Shown: piece after piece, positions 17,883-25,866 of the stretch
Position numbering within the stretch: the stretch's first letter is position 1
Layout of the letters: each line of letters starts with the position of its first letter
Assembly (NCBI GenBank): GCA_050789255.1
Contig: JBOZRQ010000003.1
Location: 1-64,000 of the forward strand
Origin: JBOZRQ01 sp050789255
GTDB lineage: Bacteria > Bacillota > Sulfobacillia > Symbiobacteriales > Symbiobacteriaceae
Length of the DNA stretch: 64,000 nucleotides
Direction: 5' to 3'
Program-made: the position numbers and the translations under genes
Notes under the pieces: model-generated
Databases searched by the model: none
What the model was told of the DNA's origin: nothing
Seen by the model: the letters and a program-made list of their open reading frames with translations, nothing else

Positions 17883-19301
17883 ATGGGGAAGTTTGAGATT
17901 CGGGGCGTCATTGAAGGCTTCTATGGACGGCCCTGGACCTGGACCGAGCGGGAGAGCATGATTGACTTCCTGGGAGCGCACGGCTATAACCTGTACATCT
18001 ATGCACCGAAGGACGACCCGATCCACCGGGACCGCTGGATGGAGCCCTACCTGCCCGAGGAGTTGGAGCTCTTCGAGGCGCTGGCCGACCGGGCGGGCAA
18101 GCTTGGCGTGGAGTTCGTCTTTGCGATCAGCCCGCTGAAGTTCTTCTACAGCAGCGCCGAGCAGCTGGAGACGCTGTGGGGCAAGCTGACCGCCGTGTAC
18201 GAACGGGGCATCCGCAGCTTTGCCCTCTTCGTGGATGACATGCCGGACAAGTTTCACCATCAGGAAGATGAGTCCAAGTTCGCCAGCATCGCCCACGCCC
18301 AGGCGTGGCTGGTCAACACCCTGTATGCACGGCTGGAGGGGCTGGGCGGTGTAAAGCGGGTCTTCTTCTGTCCGACCGAGTACTGCGGGAAGATGCGCTC
18401 CCCCTACCTGGAGACCATCGGCGCGGAGATTCGGCGTGAGGTCGAGATCTTCTGGACCGGTCCCGAGGTGTGCTCTCAGTACCTGAAGACCGAGGACGCC
18501 AAGGTGATCAGCGAGACGCTCCGCCGTCCGGTGCTCTACTGGGACAACTACCCGGTCAACGACGGCGCCATGCAGTGGACCCCGCACATCCGGCCGGTGC
18601 GTGGCCGCGACGCGGACCTCTGGCAGGTGGCGAAGGGCATCGTGGCCAACGCCGCACTCCAGCCGGAGAACTCCAAGCTGCCGCTGGCGACCTACGGCGA
18701 CTACCTGAACGACCCGGAGGGCTACGATCCGGAGCGCTCCTGGTCGGATGCTTTGCTTGAGGTGACTCGTAACCTCGCCAATGCTGAGGACGTGGACCTG
18801 CTAGGCGACCTGACCCGCTGGGCGCCCGTCGACCGCGGCACCCGGCTGAAGAGCCGGTTTGCGCCCAAGCTGAACCGCTTCTGGGAGCGGTGGGGCGGCG
18901 CCCCGTCCGTCGCCGGGCCGGACCTGCCCGATGCGCTCCCGACGCCCACGGCCGAAGCCTCATCTCTGGCCGAGAAGGAAGCGGCGGTTGCGGAGATGAC
19001 CGCTGAGTTCACCCGCCTGAAGGAGGCTGCTGTCCGGTTGCAGACCGGCATGACCAACAAGCAGCTCCAGGCGGAACTGCTGCCCTGGTCACAGAAGCTC
19101 GACGGCTGGGCGGACACCGGGCTCCTGACGATGGAGGTACTGCGCCGCAGCCTGAGCAACCCCGCCGACCCGGAGCTGCCTTCGCTGCGCCGCACCGTGC
19201 TGGGGCGGCTCCTGTCGACCCGCGAGAACTTCCACTGGGTCATGGGCGACCTGATCGACCAGTTCAGCCGCCGTTGCCTGTGGGCTGCCAAACAGCGCTA
19301 A
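17883..19301 (+). CDS. GH84 family beta-N-acetylglucosaminidase (NAGidase domain)
   Basis: 472 residues. The start FEIRGVIEGFYGRPWTW is the signature of glycoside hydrolase family 84, and the catalytic Asp pair is present as D118-D119 in FALFVDDMPD. In GH84, one Asp polarises the substrate N-acetyl group, and the other is the acid/base. The catalytic barrel fills about residues 1-310; the rest is helical (about 360-460, with EKEAAVAEMTAEFTRLKEA). There is no signal peptide, so it acts in the cytosol on imported GlcNAc-containing material, or on GlcNAc-modified protein. GGGAGG precedes the ATG. It is in one operon with the FAD protein and is followed by the first terminator copy of a repeated element. 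Confidence 0.88.
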   Translation: MGKFEIRGVIEGFYGRPWTWTERESMIDFLGAHGYNLYIYAPKDDPIHRDRWMEPYLPEELELFEALADRAGKLGVEFVFAISPLKFFYSSAEQLETLWGKLTAVYERGIRSFALFVDDMPDKFHHQEDESKFASIAHAQAWLVNTLYARLEGLGGVKRVFFCPTEYCGKMRSPYLETIGAEIRREVEIFWTGPEVCSQYLKTEDAKVISETLRRPVLYWDNYPVNDGAMQWTPHIRPVRGRDADLWQVAKGIVANAALQPENSKLPLATYGDYLNDPEGYDPERSWSDALLEVTRNLANAEDVDLLGDLTRWAPVDRGTRLKSRFAPKLNRFWERWGGAPSVAGPDLPDALPTPTAEASSLAEKEAAVAEMTAEFTRLKEAAVRLQTGMTNKQLQAELLPWSQKLDGWADTGLLTMEVLRRSLSNPADPELPSLRRTVLGRLLSTRENFHWVMGDLIDQFSRRCLWAAKQR

Positions 19302-19306
19302 TCAAA

Positions 19307-19331
19307 AAGCCGGGGCGCCGCGCCCCGGCTT
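19307..19331 (+). terminator. Terminator hairpin, left copy of a 25-bp direct repeat
   Basis: A GC-rich palindrome (AAGCCGGGGCGC with its complement) starts 5 nt after the GH84 stop. The same 25 bases recur exactly at 19574-19598, on the other side of the palindromic element. Confidence 0.8.
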
Positions 19332-19573
19332 CAGGCAGCTGACAAACAGGTTATGTCGGCGGGCGGTGCACACAACATGCAAGGTGGTGCATAAGGGGAA
19401 GCCCGACCCGCCCAACGGGCCGCCTGCGTGCACGGATGCACGTCAGGCGGCCCCGTCTCCATCAGGCGACGCGCCACTCCTGCTCCGGAGCCGATGGAGC
19501 GGCGGCGCCCTTATGCGCCGACTTGCATGTACATGCACCATCTGCCGGCAAACCCGGGTTTGTCGGCACGCTG
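19332..19573. repeat. Palindromic repeat element, copy 1 (242 bp)
   Basis: This gene-free stretch is an imperfect palindrome related to 61458-61715. Outer arms are GCTGACAAAC at the left and GTTTGTCGGC at the right. Next come GGTGCAC..ATGCAAG..GCATAAGGG on the left and its near complement (CCCTTATGCGCC..CTTGCAT..TGCACC) on the right. An inner hairpin has arms GGCCGCCTGCGTGCA and TGCACGTCAGGCGGCC, and a second one CTCCATC and GATGGAG. It lies between two identical terminator hairpins. No protein is encoded; it looks like a MITE-like element or a structured RNA. Confidence 0.8.
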
Positions 19574-19598
19574 AAGCCGGGGCGCCGCGCCCCGGCTT
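19574..19598 (+). terminator. Terminator hairpin, right copy of the 25-bp direct repeat
   Basis: Identical over 25 bases to 19307-19331, then TTGCCG. It forms the right border of palindromic element copy 1. Confidence 0.75.
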
Positions 19599-19659
19599 TG
19601 CCGCGCCGTCACATGCGCACCGCACCGGTGGGGGATACTGCCATCGGAGGTGTGCAGGC

Positions 19660-21303
19660 ATGGCGCGCAAGCTTTCCCTGGTACTCGTGCTGATGCTGCT
19701 TGTGGCAGCCTGCGCCCGGCCGGCGCCCGACACAGCCCCGAAGAGCGCCGCCCCGACCGGTCCGACACCCATGGTCGGCGGTGAGCTGGCGCTGCGGCTC
19801 GCCCGCGACCCGGACAACTTCAACCCGCTCCTCACCTTCACCGCCTACGGGAGCGCCATCGTCAGCCAGGTCTACGCCACGCTCTTCGAGTTCAACGAGA
19901 AGTGGGAGCCCACGCCCTATGTGGCCGAGAGCTGGACCCCGTCCAGCGATGGGCTCACCTGGACCATCAAGATCAAGGACGGCGTCAAGTTCCATGACGG
20001 GACGGACCTGACCGCCGACGATGTTGCTTTCACCATCAATGCTACGCTGGACCCGGCGTACCGGGGCCCCCGCAAGGCATCGGCGAGCGCCATCCGGCGG
20101 GTGTCGGCGCCCGACCGCAGCACGGTGGTGGTGGAACTGAACCACCCCTTTGCACCCCTGCTGGAGCAGATCAACTATGGAATTCTGCCCCGCCGGCTAT
20201 TCCAGAACGTCCCCGTTGGCGAGTGGGAGCGGCATGAGCAGACCATTGGACGTCCCATTGGCGCCGGACCGTATCGGTTCGTGGAGTACCGGCGCGGCCA
20301 GTACGTGCTGCTGGAACGCAACCCGGCCTGGTTCATGAGTGCGGCCCGCCGGGGCGCCCCCTTCGTGCAGACCTTGCGCTACCGCATCATCCCGGAGAAT
20401 GCGGCAGCCCTGGCAGAACTGGAAGCCGGGCGGCTCGACTGGGACACCCCGGATCCCAAGGAGGTGGACCGGCTGAAGCAGGTGGCCGGCCTTGCCTCCT
20501 ATGAATACCAGCGCAACGGCTGGGGCTACATCATCATCAATACAACCAGGCCGCACCTGAGTGATCCGCTGGTGCGCCAGGCCCTCACCCTGGGGCTGGA
20601 CCGCCAGGCCGTGATCACCGGGGTCCTGGGCGGGCGTGCCGTGGTGCCGCCTGGCCCGATTCCCCCGGTGTCGTGGGCCTATGACCCCGCGATGAAGGCG
20701 CCCGGGTTTGATCCTGCAATGGCGAAACAGCTGCTGGAGCGGGCCGGATACAAGCTGGGCCGCACCGGTATTTACGAGAAGAACGGGCAGCCCTTGCGGC
20801 TGACCTTCCACGCCTCCGCCGGGACGCTGGCGGAGAGTATTGCGGCCATCGCCCAGCGCAACTGGAAGGCGATCGGGGTCCAGCTGGACGTGCAGCTGAT
20901 GGAGTTCAACGCCATGATGGAGACCGTGCTGCGGCCGGGCCGGTTCGACCTGAGCTTCGCCGGCTTCGGGCTGGGCTTCGACCCCGACCTGTATCCGCTC
21001 TTCCACAGCTCGCAGGGCGCCCCCGACGCCCGGACCCCCGTGGCGGGCGCCAACCTGATGCGCTACCGCAACGCTCGGGTGGACGAGCTCCTGGAGGCCG
21101 GGCGCCGGGAGACGGACCGGACCCGACGCCAGGCGATTTACGCTGAGGTGCAGAAGCTGCTGGTGGATGACGCCCCGGTAATCTTCCTCTACACCAACAC
21201 CTATACCGACTTTGTCAGCCGAAAGGTGAAGGGCGGGGTCGTAAACCTGCCTGGCAGCGGGCCTTCCTTCCTTTCCGGATGGTGGATCAACGAACTTCCG
21301 TAG
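19660..21303 (+). CDS. ABC transporter solute-binding lipoprotein, family 5 (peptide/nickel type)
   Basis: 547 residues from the ATG at 19660, with CGGAGGTG about 9 nt upstream; the longer open frame upstream only reads through the repeat element. The signal peptide ends in LLVAACARP, a lipobox with Cys at about residue 19, so the protein is anchored on the outer membrane face. ELALRLARDPDNFNPL, AESWTPSSDGLTWTIKIKDGVKFHDGTDLTADDVAF and the late VDDAPVIFLYTN are typical of the SBP_bac_5 family (OppA/DppA/AppA). No permease or ATPase gene is near, so it must work with a transporter encoded elsewhere. A peptidase gene follows 72 nt later, which fits peptide use. Confidence 0.88.
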   Translation: MARKLSLVLVLMLLVAACARPAPDTAPKSAAPTGPTPMVGGELALRLARDPDNFNPLLTFTAYGSAIVSQVYATLFEFNEKWEPTPYVAESWTPSSDGLTWTIKIKDGVKFHDGTDLTADDVAFTINATLDPAYRGPRKASASAIRRVSAPDRSTVVVELNHPFAPLLEQINYGILPRRLFQNVPVGEWERHEQTIGRPIGAGPYRFVEYRRGQYVLLERNPAWFMSAARRGAPFVQTLRYRIIPENAAALAELEAGRLDWDTPDPKEVDRLKQVAGLASYEYQRNGWGYIIINTTRPHLSDPLVRQALTLGLDRQAVITGVLGGRAVVPPGPIPPVSWAYDPAMKAPGFDPAMAKQLLERAGYKLGRTGIYEKNGQPLRLTFHASAGTLAESIAAIAQRNWKAIGVQLDVQLMEFNAMMETVLRPGRFDLSFAGFGLGFDPDLYPLFHSSQGAPDARTPVAGANLMRYRNARVDELLEAGRRETDRTRRQAIYAEVQKLLVDDAPVIFLYTNTYTDFVSRKVKGGVVNLPGSGPSFLSGWWINELP

Positions 21304-21375
21304 GGCTCGGCAGACTCTTCCGGAGAGGGGAACGCCGGACCAAGGGCGTATCCTTCCAGAGAAAGGGGGGCGGAG

Positions 21376-23214
21376 ATGTCGCTCCTGAACTGTTTTCATG
21401 GTGAACTTACCGGCCCGGAGGCGGCGGCGATCGCCGCTGTCGACCTGAACTACGCGATTGAAGTGGCCCGCAAGGTGGCGGGCTTTGGCACCTACGAGCG
21501 CGGCTTTCGCCCCGCCGGCAGCGAGGCGGCCCGCCGCTGCGCCGAGTATCTTGCAGGGGAGATGCGCCGGCTCGGTCTGCCCCAGGTGGAGGTCATGGAG
21601 TACCCGCTGGACGGCTGGGAGTTTGCCGGCGCCCGGGTCGAGGCGGAGGGCGGCCCCACCTTCGAGGCGGTGGCTTACGGCGGGGCTGTGGGCACCGACG
21701 GCTTGACCGGGGAGCTGGTCAACTGCGGCTGCGGCACCAAGGCCGACTTTGCCAAGGTGGATGTGCGGGGCAAGATCGCCCTGATCGAGATGGACCTGGA
21801 AGCGCTGAACTGGCCGGGGATCGCCCTGTTGGAGGCGGAGCACCACGGCGCCGCCGGCGTGGTCTGCTGGCCTGCCAACCACTACGCCATGACCCCGGGC
21901 GCCTTCCACTGCCATGACCTGCAGGTGCAGAGCCCGGTCCCCATGCTGAACGTACCCCGCGAGGACGGGCGCAGCCTGCTGGCGTACCGGCGGGCGAACC
22001 TGGTCTCCACAGCTCGGCCCCTGCCCGGGGCGACGGGGCGCAACATCATAGGGATCATCCCCGGCACGGAGTTTCCCGACGAGCTGGTGATTATCGGGGA
22101 CCACTACGACGCCTGGTTCGATGGTTTTATGGATGATGCGGTGGGGGTCGGGGCAGTCCTGTCGCTGGCGAAGGCGGTGCTGGACTCGGGCTACAAGCCC
22201 CGCCGATCGCTCGCCTTCGTGCTGCACGATGCCGAGGAGTACGGCCAGGCCGACAGCTCCTGGGACTGGTGCGCCGGCGCCTACGCCCAAATCGGCAAAC
22301 TGACCCCCGATTGGGCGGGCAAAGCGGTCGGGGCGGTGATCTTTGAGCTGTGCGGCTTCAAGGCGGCGCCCACCTACGAGTGGTACGTATCGCCCGAGCT
22401 GGCGCTCCTGGCCGACGACATCCTGGAGCAGCTGAACACCCGGGAGCTCTACCCGCTTGGGAAACGGCTCCACCGGCTCGTGACCACCTGGGAGGACTCC
22501 TTCAGCTACACCGTGGCGGGCATTCCAAGCGCAGCAAACCTGGAGATTCCCGAGTACGTCCGGTCGCACTATTACCACACCCAGTATGACACCGAGGAGC
22601 TCCTCGACCGGGACAAGTACGCCCTGCACGTGGCGGGGCTGGGCCTGCTGGCCTTCCGGCTTGACCAGGCCGACCGGCCGCCGTACGACTTCGGCGCCCG
22701 GGCCCGGGACCTGCGGGATTCGCTCTCTGAGCGGGCGCCCGGCTACCTGTTTGACCTGGTGAAGCGGCTGGAGCAGATCGGGGAGCGGCTGAACCGCGCC
22801 AAGTCGGCCCCGACGGCAAGGCTGATCGAGGCGGCTGGGATCCTGAATCGCGGCCTCACCTGGATCGGCGGGGATTCGATGGATGAGACCATGTACCCCC
22901 ACGAGCAGCCGCTCCGCGACCTGGCCGCGCTGAAGGATGGAAACCTCGTCGCTGTGGCCGCCATGGGCTGGGGCCGCCATGTCAGCCACGAGGTCTACCG
23001 GCGCCACGTCTTCCGGCACATCGACTACCCCGAGCGCTGTTGGCAGTGGGCAAGCGGGCGGGTGGCGCCCTACCTGGACCTGTGGGCGGAGCTGCACGGC
23101 GGCGGTGAGGCTCCCAAAGAGCTCCTGCGGCGGGCCAGGGAGAACCTTGAGAGCGCCTACGAGCACGAGATCGCCGTCCTGGAAAAAGCGCTGGCGATCC
23201 TGGAGCGGATCTGA
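21376..23214 (+). CDS. M28 family metallopeptidase
   Basis: 612 residues, without a signal peptide, so probably cytosolic. Residues about 90-200 form a protease-associated (PA)-like insert, and about 220-430 the M28 catalytic domain. Metal ligand and catalytic positions are visible: H243 in GDHYDAW, the acidic pair in MDDAVG (253-254) and E287-E288 in HDAEEYG. M28 enzymes are co-catalytic zinc aminopeptidases or carboxypeptidases. The C-terminal 180 residues (helical, PYLDLWAELHGGGEAPKELL) are unusual for simple aminopeptidases. AAAGGGGGGCGG precedes the ATG. With the upstream peptide-binding lipoprotein it suggests peptide scavenging. Confidence 0.82.
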   Translation: MSLLNCFHGELTGPEAAAIAAVDLNYAIEVARKVAGFGTYERGFRPAGSEAARRCAEYLAGEMRRLGLPQVEVMEYPLDGWEFAGARVEAEGGPTFEAVAYGGAVGTDGLTGELVNCGCGTKADFAKVDVRGKIALIEMDLEALNWPGIALLEAEHHGAAGVVCWPANHYAMTPGAFHCHDLQVQSPVPMLNVPREDGRSLLAYRRANLVSTARPLPGATGRNIIGIIPGTEFPDELVIIGDHYDAWFDGFMDDAVGVGAVLSLAKAVLDSGYKPRRSLAFVLHDAEEYGQADSSWDWCAGAYAQIGKLTPDWAGKAVGAVIFELCGFKAAPTYEWYVSPELALLADDILEQLNTRELYPLGKRLHRLVTTWEDSFSYTVAGIPSAANLEIPEYVRSHYYHTQYDTEELLDRDKYALHVAGLGLLAFRLDQADRPPYDFGARARDLRDSLSERAPGYLFDLVKRLEQIGERLNRAKSAPTARLIEAAGILNRGLTWIGGDSMDETMYPHEQPLRDLAALKDGNLVAVAAMGWGRHVSHEVYRRHVFRHIDYPERCWQWASGRVAPYLDLWAELHGGGEAPKELLRRARENLESAYEHEIAVLEKALAILERI

Positions 23215-23228
23215 GCCTTGGAGAAGCG

Positions 23229-23256
23229 CCGGTCGGGCATTGCCCGGCCGGTTTTG
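23229..23256 (+). terminator. Terminator after M28 peptidase gene
   Basis: CCGGTCGGGC and GCCCGGCCGG pair around ATT and are followed by TTTTG. Confidence 0.85.
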
Positions 23257-23266
23257 CATTTGGTTG

Positions 23267-23295
23267 TTGACATTAATACGATGACGTAGTATTTT
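23267..23295 (+). promoter_or_regulatory. Sigma-A-type promoter of the HXXEE gene
   Basis: TTGACA (23267-23272), a 17-nt spacer and TATTTT (23290-23295). The spacer and -10 overlap the first of two operator repeats. Confidence 0.75.
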
Positions 23296-23327
23296 GGTGG
23301 TGCGAGATAATACGATATCGTAGTAAT
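23275..23327. promoter_or_regulatory. Two operator repeats, AATACGAT-N2-CGTAGTA
   Basis: Copies at 23275-23293 and 23309-23327, 34 nt apart (about three helical turns). The second contains the perfect palindrome TACGATATCGTA. The first covers the -10 box, the second the start of the transcript, so a repressor could bind cooperatively. No regulator gene is adjacent. Confidence 0.7.
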
Positions 23328-23341
23328 AGGAGATGAAGCGT

Positions 23342-23863
23342 ATGACCATCGAATGGGTCATGTGGTTGCTGCCGCTGCTGTTTGTTCTTCACGATGGGGA
23401 AGAGGTTGTCACCTGGAGCTGGTGGATGCGTAGGAAGGGGCAGCATATCTTCTCGTTTGGACCAAAGGTTGCCCCTCGGGTAAGCCAAACCACCGGGCAG
23501 ATCAGCGTGGCCGTTGCAGTGGTGGGGCTCGTCCTCCTCGCCGCCACGGTGTCGGATGTATTCAGATTCCGCCTGGGCGGAACGCCCTACCTGTTTGGCG
23601 CCTGCCTGGGCCTGTGGCTGGGCCATGCCTTCGTACATATGGCTACCAGCCTGTACCACCGCATGTACTCGCCCGGTGTGGTCACGGCAGTGCTCCTGTG
23701 CGTGCCCCACGGCGTCTACGCCTATATGCGGCTTTTCGAGGCTGGGGTGTTCACCCCGCTCCAGGCGCTGCTCAGCGGTCTCGCCGGGCTGGCCTTTGGC
23801 CCGGTGCTGGTCTTCGTGGCGCACAGGGTGGGTACCGCTCTCGTGCGGACTGTCGGGCATTGA
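23342..23863 (+). CDS. HXXEE domain membrane protein
   Basis: 173 residues, with about five hydrophobic segments. The motif LHDGEEVVTW (residues 16-25) is the HXXEE signature that names this family, and LGHAFVHM (about 100) and VPHGVYAY (about 125) supply the other conserved histidines. These could form an intramembrane metal or catalytic site, but family function is unknown. AGGAG lies 9 nt before the ATG at 23342; the ATG at 23333 is too close to it. The gene has its own promoter and two strong operator repeats, and terminators lie on both sides, so it is a single regulated unit. Confidence 0.75.
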   Translation: MTIEWVMWLLPLLFVLHDGEEVVTWSWWMRRKGQHIFSFGPKVAPRVSQTTGQISVAVAVVGLVLLAATVSDVFRFRLGGTPYLFGACLGLWLGHAFVHMATSLYHRMYSPGVVTAVLLCVPHGVYAYMRLFEAGVFTPLQALLSGLAGLAFGPVLVFVAHRVGTALVRTVGH

Positions 23864-23875
23864 CGTACGAAAACA

Positions 23876-23917
23876 GGAACGCACCGTCGGCCTTCGACAA
23901 AAGCCGCGGTGCGTTCC
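23876..23917 (+). terminator. Hairpin after HXXEE gene
   Basis: GGAACGCACCG and CGGTGCGTTCC form an 11-bp perfect stem with a 20-nt inner part that itself can pair (CGGC with GCCG). Confidence 0.65.
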
Positions 23918-24043
23918 CGTCACCACGTTCCTCTGGCTCATGATCCACCTGATGGCTCTCTCCGCTACTAAGAGACGGTAGCCGGAGCCTAGTTGCAAAG
24001 GCGCCGTCAACTAGAAGACTGAGGCGGCAACAGCACGCTCCCG

Positions 24044-24068
24044 GGGTACCCCTAATGGGGTGCCCTTT
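24044..24068. terminator. Hairpin between convergent HXXEE gene and pcrB
   Basis: GGGTACCCC and GGGGTGCCC pair around TAAT, followed on plus by TTTCCC. Confidence 0.5.
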
Positions 24069-24094
24069 CCCATTCTAGGCCAAACTCCGCAAGA

Positions 24095-24820
24095 TTATAC
24101 CTGCACTGCTGCCACCGTCTGCCGCAGCAGCTCCGGATGACGATAGATCAGATTCCCCACCACCACTGTATCGGCCACGGCGCCCGCCGCAGCCGCCTGG
24201 TCCGGGGTGCTAATCCCCCCGCCGTAGACGACTTGGGCCTCCCCGGCGTTCTCCTTGACCGCCCGCACCAGGTCCATGTCACCGAAGGTGCCCGAGTACT
24301 CCACGTAAACCAGGGGGAGCCGCAGCACCCGTCCGGCGAAGGCCGCGTGTGCCGCGGCTTCGGCAGCGCTAAGATCGGTTTTCGCCCGAGTCACCCGGGC
24401 CACGGTGGAGGCAGGGTTGAGCACCAGGTAGGCCTCCGGCAGCAGCAGGTGCCAGGGGATGATTGGCCCGACCACCGGCAGGAGGTTCGCCATCGCCCGT
24501 GCCTGCGCGCCGCCGAGCCACTCGGCCCGGTCGGTGTTGAGCACCAGGGGGATCAGAAAGAGCCCGGCGCCGGGCATGGCGGACTCCAGGGAGGAGACCT
24601 CCAGCGCGACGGGCACGGGGGAATCCCGCAGCCTGTCCAGCATGCTGGAAACCGCCGCCTGGGTCATGCCGGTCGACCCGCCGACCATAATGGCGTCGGT
24701 GCCGCTGCTGTAAACCAGGTCGAGCGTCCGCTCATCCAGCGGTCGGTCGGGGTCGAGCTTGGTCACGTGGCGCCAGGCGCGCCAGTTGGGCGCCGCGGGC
24801 CAGGGCAAGATCGGGGCCAT
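24095..24820 (-). CDS. pcrB: Heptaprenylglyceryl-phosphate synthase-type protein (PcrB/GGGPS family)
   Basis: 241 residues, a TIM-barrel prenyltransferase that joins a prenyl chain to glycerol-1-phosphate, making an archaeal-type ether lipid precursor. Visible family motifs are HVTKLDPDRPL near the start, DAIMVGGSTGMT (about residue 45), LVYVEYSGTFGD (about 170) and VYGGGISTPDQA (about 197), which bind the phosphate groups. Firmicute members are usually heptaprenyl-specific. The ATG at 24820 has GGAGGAG 6 nt upstream and starts MAPILPW; the longer frame upstream has no family similarity. It is divergent from the inositol operon and shares its intergenic region. Confidence 0.9.
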   Translation of the reverse strand: MAPILPWPAAPNWRAWRHVTKLDPDRPLDERTLDLVYSSGTDAIMVGGSTGMTQAAVSSMLDRLRDSPVPVALEVSSLESAMPGAGLFLIPLVLNTDRAEWLGGAQARAMANLLPVVGPIIPWHLLLPEAYLVLNPASTVARVTRAKTDLSAAEAAAHAAFAGRVLRLPLVYVEYSGTFGDMDLVRAVKENAGEAQVVYGGGISTPDQAAAAGAVADTVVVGNLIYRHPELLRQTVAAVQV

Positions 24821-24978
24821 AGGTATCTCCTCCATGTGGGCGCAGCCGTCGGGGGGCTCTGCCAGTTTCGACGCGCCACTGGCGGGCTCCCTTCCGCAGA
24901 CCCGCAATCGATTCGGACAAAATATTTCATCTTACAGAAGGAAAGTAAAATTCAATGTATAAACATTACACCGAATAT

Positions 24979-24992
24979 TGTAAGCGGTTGCA
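24979..24992. promoter_or_regulatory. LacI-type operator at the head of the inositol operon
   Basis: TGTAAGCGGTTGCA is a near-palindrome with the central CG usual for LacI-family sites. It lies 23 nt before the first operon gene in an A/T-rich stretch (about 24915-24980) likely to hold the promoter. A second site of the same type is at 25828. Confidence 0.6.
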
Positions 24993-25015
24993 TGCAGATT
25001 ACGGGGTGACCAAGA

Positions 25016-25825
25016 GTGGCCTACCGCCTGCTGGTTTCAGATGTGGACGGCACGCTGGTCGATGGAAACCAGCAGATTGTACCTCGGAATCTAGAAGCGA
25101 TCAAGCGTTTTCAACGGGCCGGAGGCCTTGTCACGCTTGGCACCGGACGCATTGAGCGGTCGGCGTGGCCCTACCTGAGCACGATCGGAGTCAACGCCCC
25201 CGCCATTCTGTACAACGGGGGCCGAGTCGTGGACTACCCGTCCGGGGAGGTCCTTGCTGAGGACCGGTTGCCGCCTGCGGTTGCGACGGTATTAGTCGAT
25301 CTTCTTGAAACCGTCTTCACCGGCCTTGATGCCATTCTGTACAGCGATGGGCAGCCCCATGTACGCGCCCTGAACCAGGTGCTGGAGCAGAGCGCCCGCA
25401 AGGACGGCCTGGTCTATCAGCCCGTGGGGAGCCTGACCACCCTCGTGGGCCGCTCGTTCAACAAGGCGCTGATAATCGGGGAGGATCGGGCCCTGGGGGC
25501 GCTGGACCACGCGCTCCGGGAGCTGGCGCCGCCCGAATCCGTAACCACTGTGCGCTCTGAGTCCACGTACTTGGAGGTCTTGCCGCCCGGGGTTTCCAAG
25601 GGATCGGCCCTCCGCCGGCTGGCGGCCCACCTGGGCATCTCGCTGAGCGAGGTGATCGCCATCGGGGACAACCTCAACGACCTGGAGATGGTCCGATTGG
25701 CCGGACTCGGGGTGGCCGTAGCCAACGCTCACCCGGCACTGAAGCAGGCGGCTGCGTGCGTCTGCCGGGCAAGTAACGAGGAGGCCGCGGTCGCCGAGGT
25801 GATTGAGCGCTTTTGTCTTGCCTGA
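25016..25825 (+). CDS. HAD superfamily phosphatase, Cof type
   Basis: 269 residues. Motif I is DVDGTL (D9 and D11), and the last motif is GDNLND (217-222). The cap is of the C2 type inserted after residue 80, so this is the Cof/YbiV-like class IIB, which dephosphorylates sugar phosphates and related metabolites. GGGGTGA lies 6 nt before the GTG. As first gene of the inositol operon, directly after a LacI-type operator, it may dephosphorylate a phosphorylated inositol or an intermediate of the pathway (inference). The next gene follows after 41 nt that contain a second operator. Confidence 0.82.
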   Translation: MAYRLLVSDVDGTLVDGNQQIVPRNLEAIKRFQRAGGLVTLGTGRIERSAWPYLSTIGVNAPAILYNGGRVVDYPSGEVLAEDRLPPAVATVLVDLLETVFTGLDAILYSDGQPHVRALNQVLEQSARKDGLVYQPVGSLTTLVGRSFNKALIIGEDRALGALDHALRELAPPESVTTVRSESTYLEVLPPGVSKGSALRRLAAHLGISLSEVIAIGDNLNDLEMVRLAGLGVAVANAHPALKQAAACVCRASNEEAAVAEVIERFCLA

Positions 25826-25827
25826 CT

Positions 25828-25841
25828 TGTAACCGATTACA
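25828..25841. promoter_or_regulatory. Second LacI-type operator, before iolI
   Basis: TGTAACCGATTACA: outer arms TGTAA and TTACA are perfectly symmetric around a central CG region. It lies between the Cof phosphatase gene and iolI and suggests a second regulated start point. Confidence 0.65.
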
Positions 25842-25866
25842 CGTCGCCGCAAAGGGAGGATCCGCC

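Noticed and set aside
20197..23361. Minus-strand open frame of 1054 codons
   Set aside because: It runs antisense through the solute-binding protein and M28 peptidase genes, which have clear motifs and ribosome-binding sites. Long antisense frames are common in GC-rich DNA; its product shows no domain.
24979..24992. CcpA catabolite-response element
   Set aside because: Possible by sequence, but a local LacI-family regulator gene and a second matching site before iolI make the local regulator more likely.
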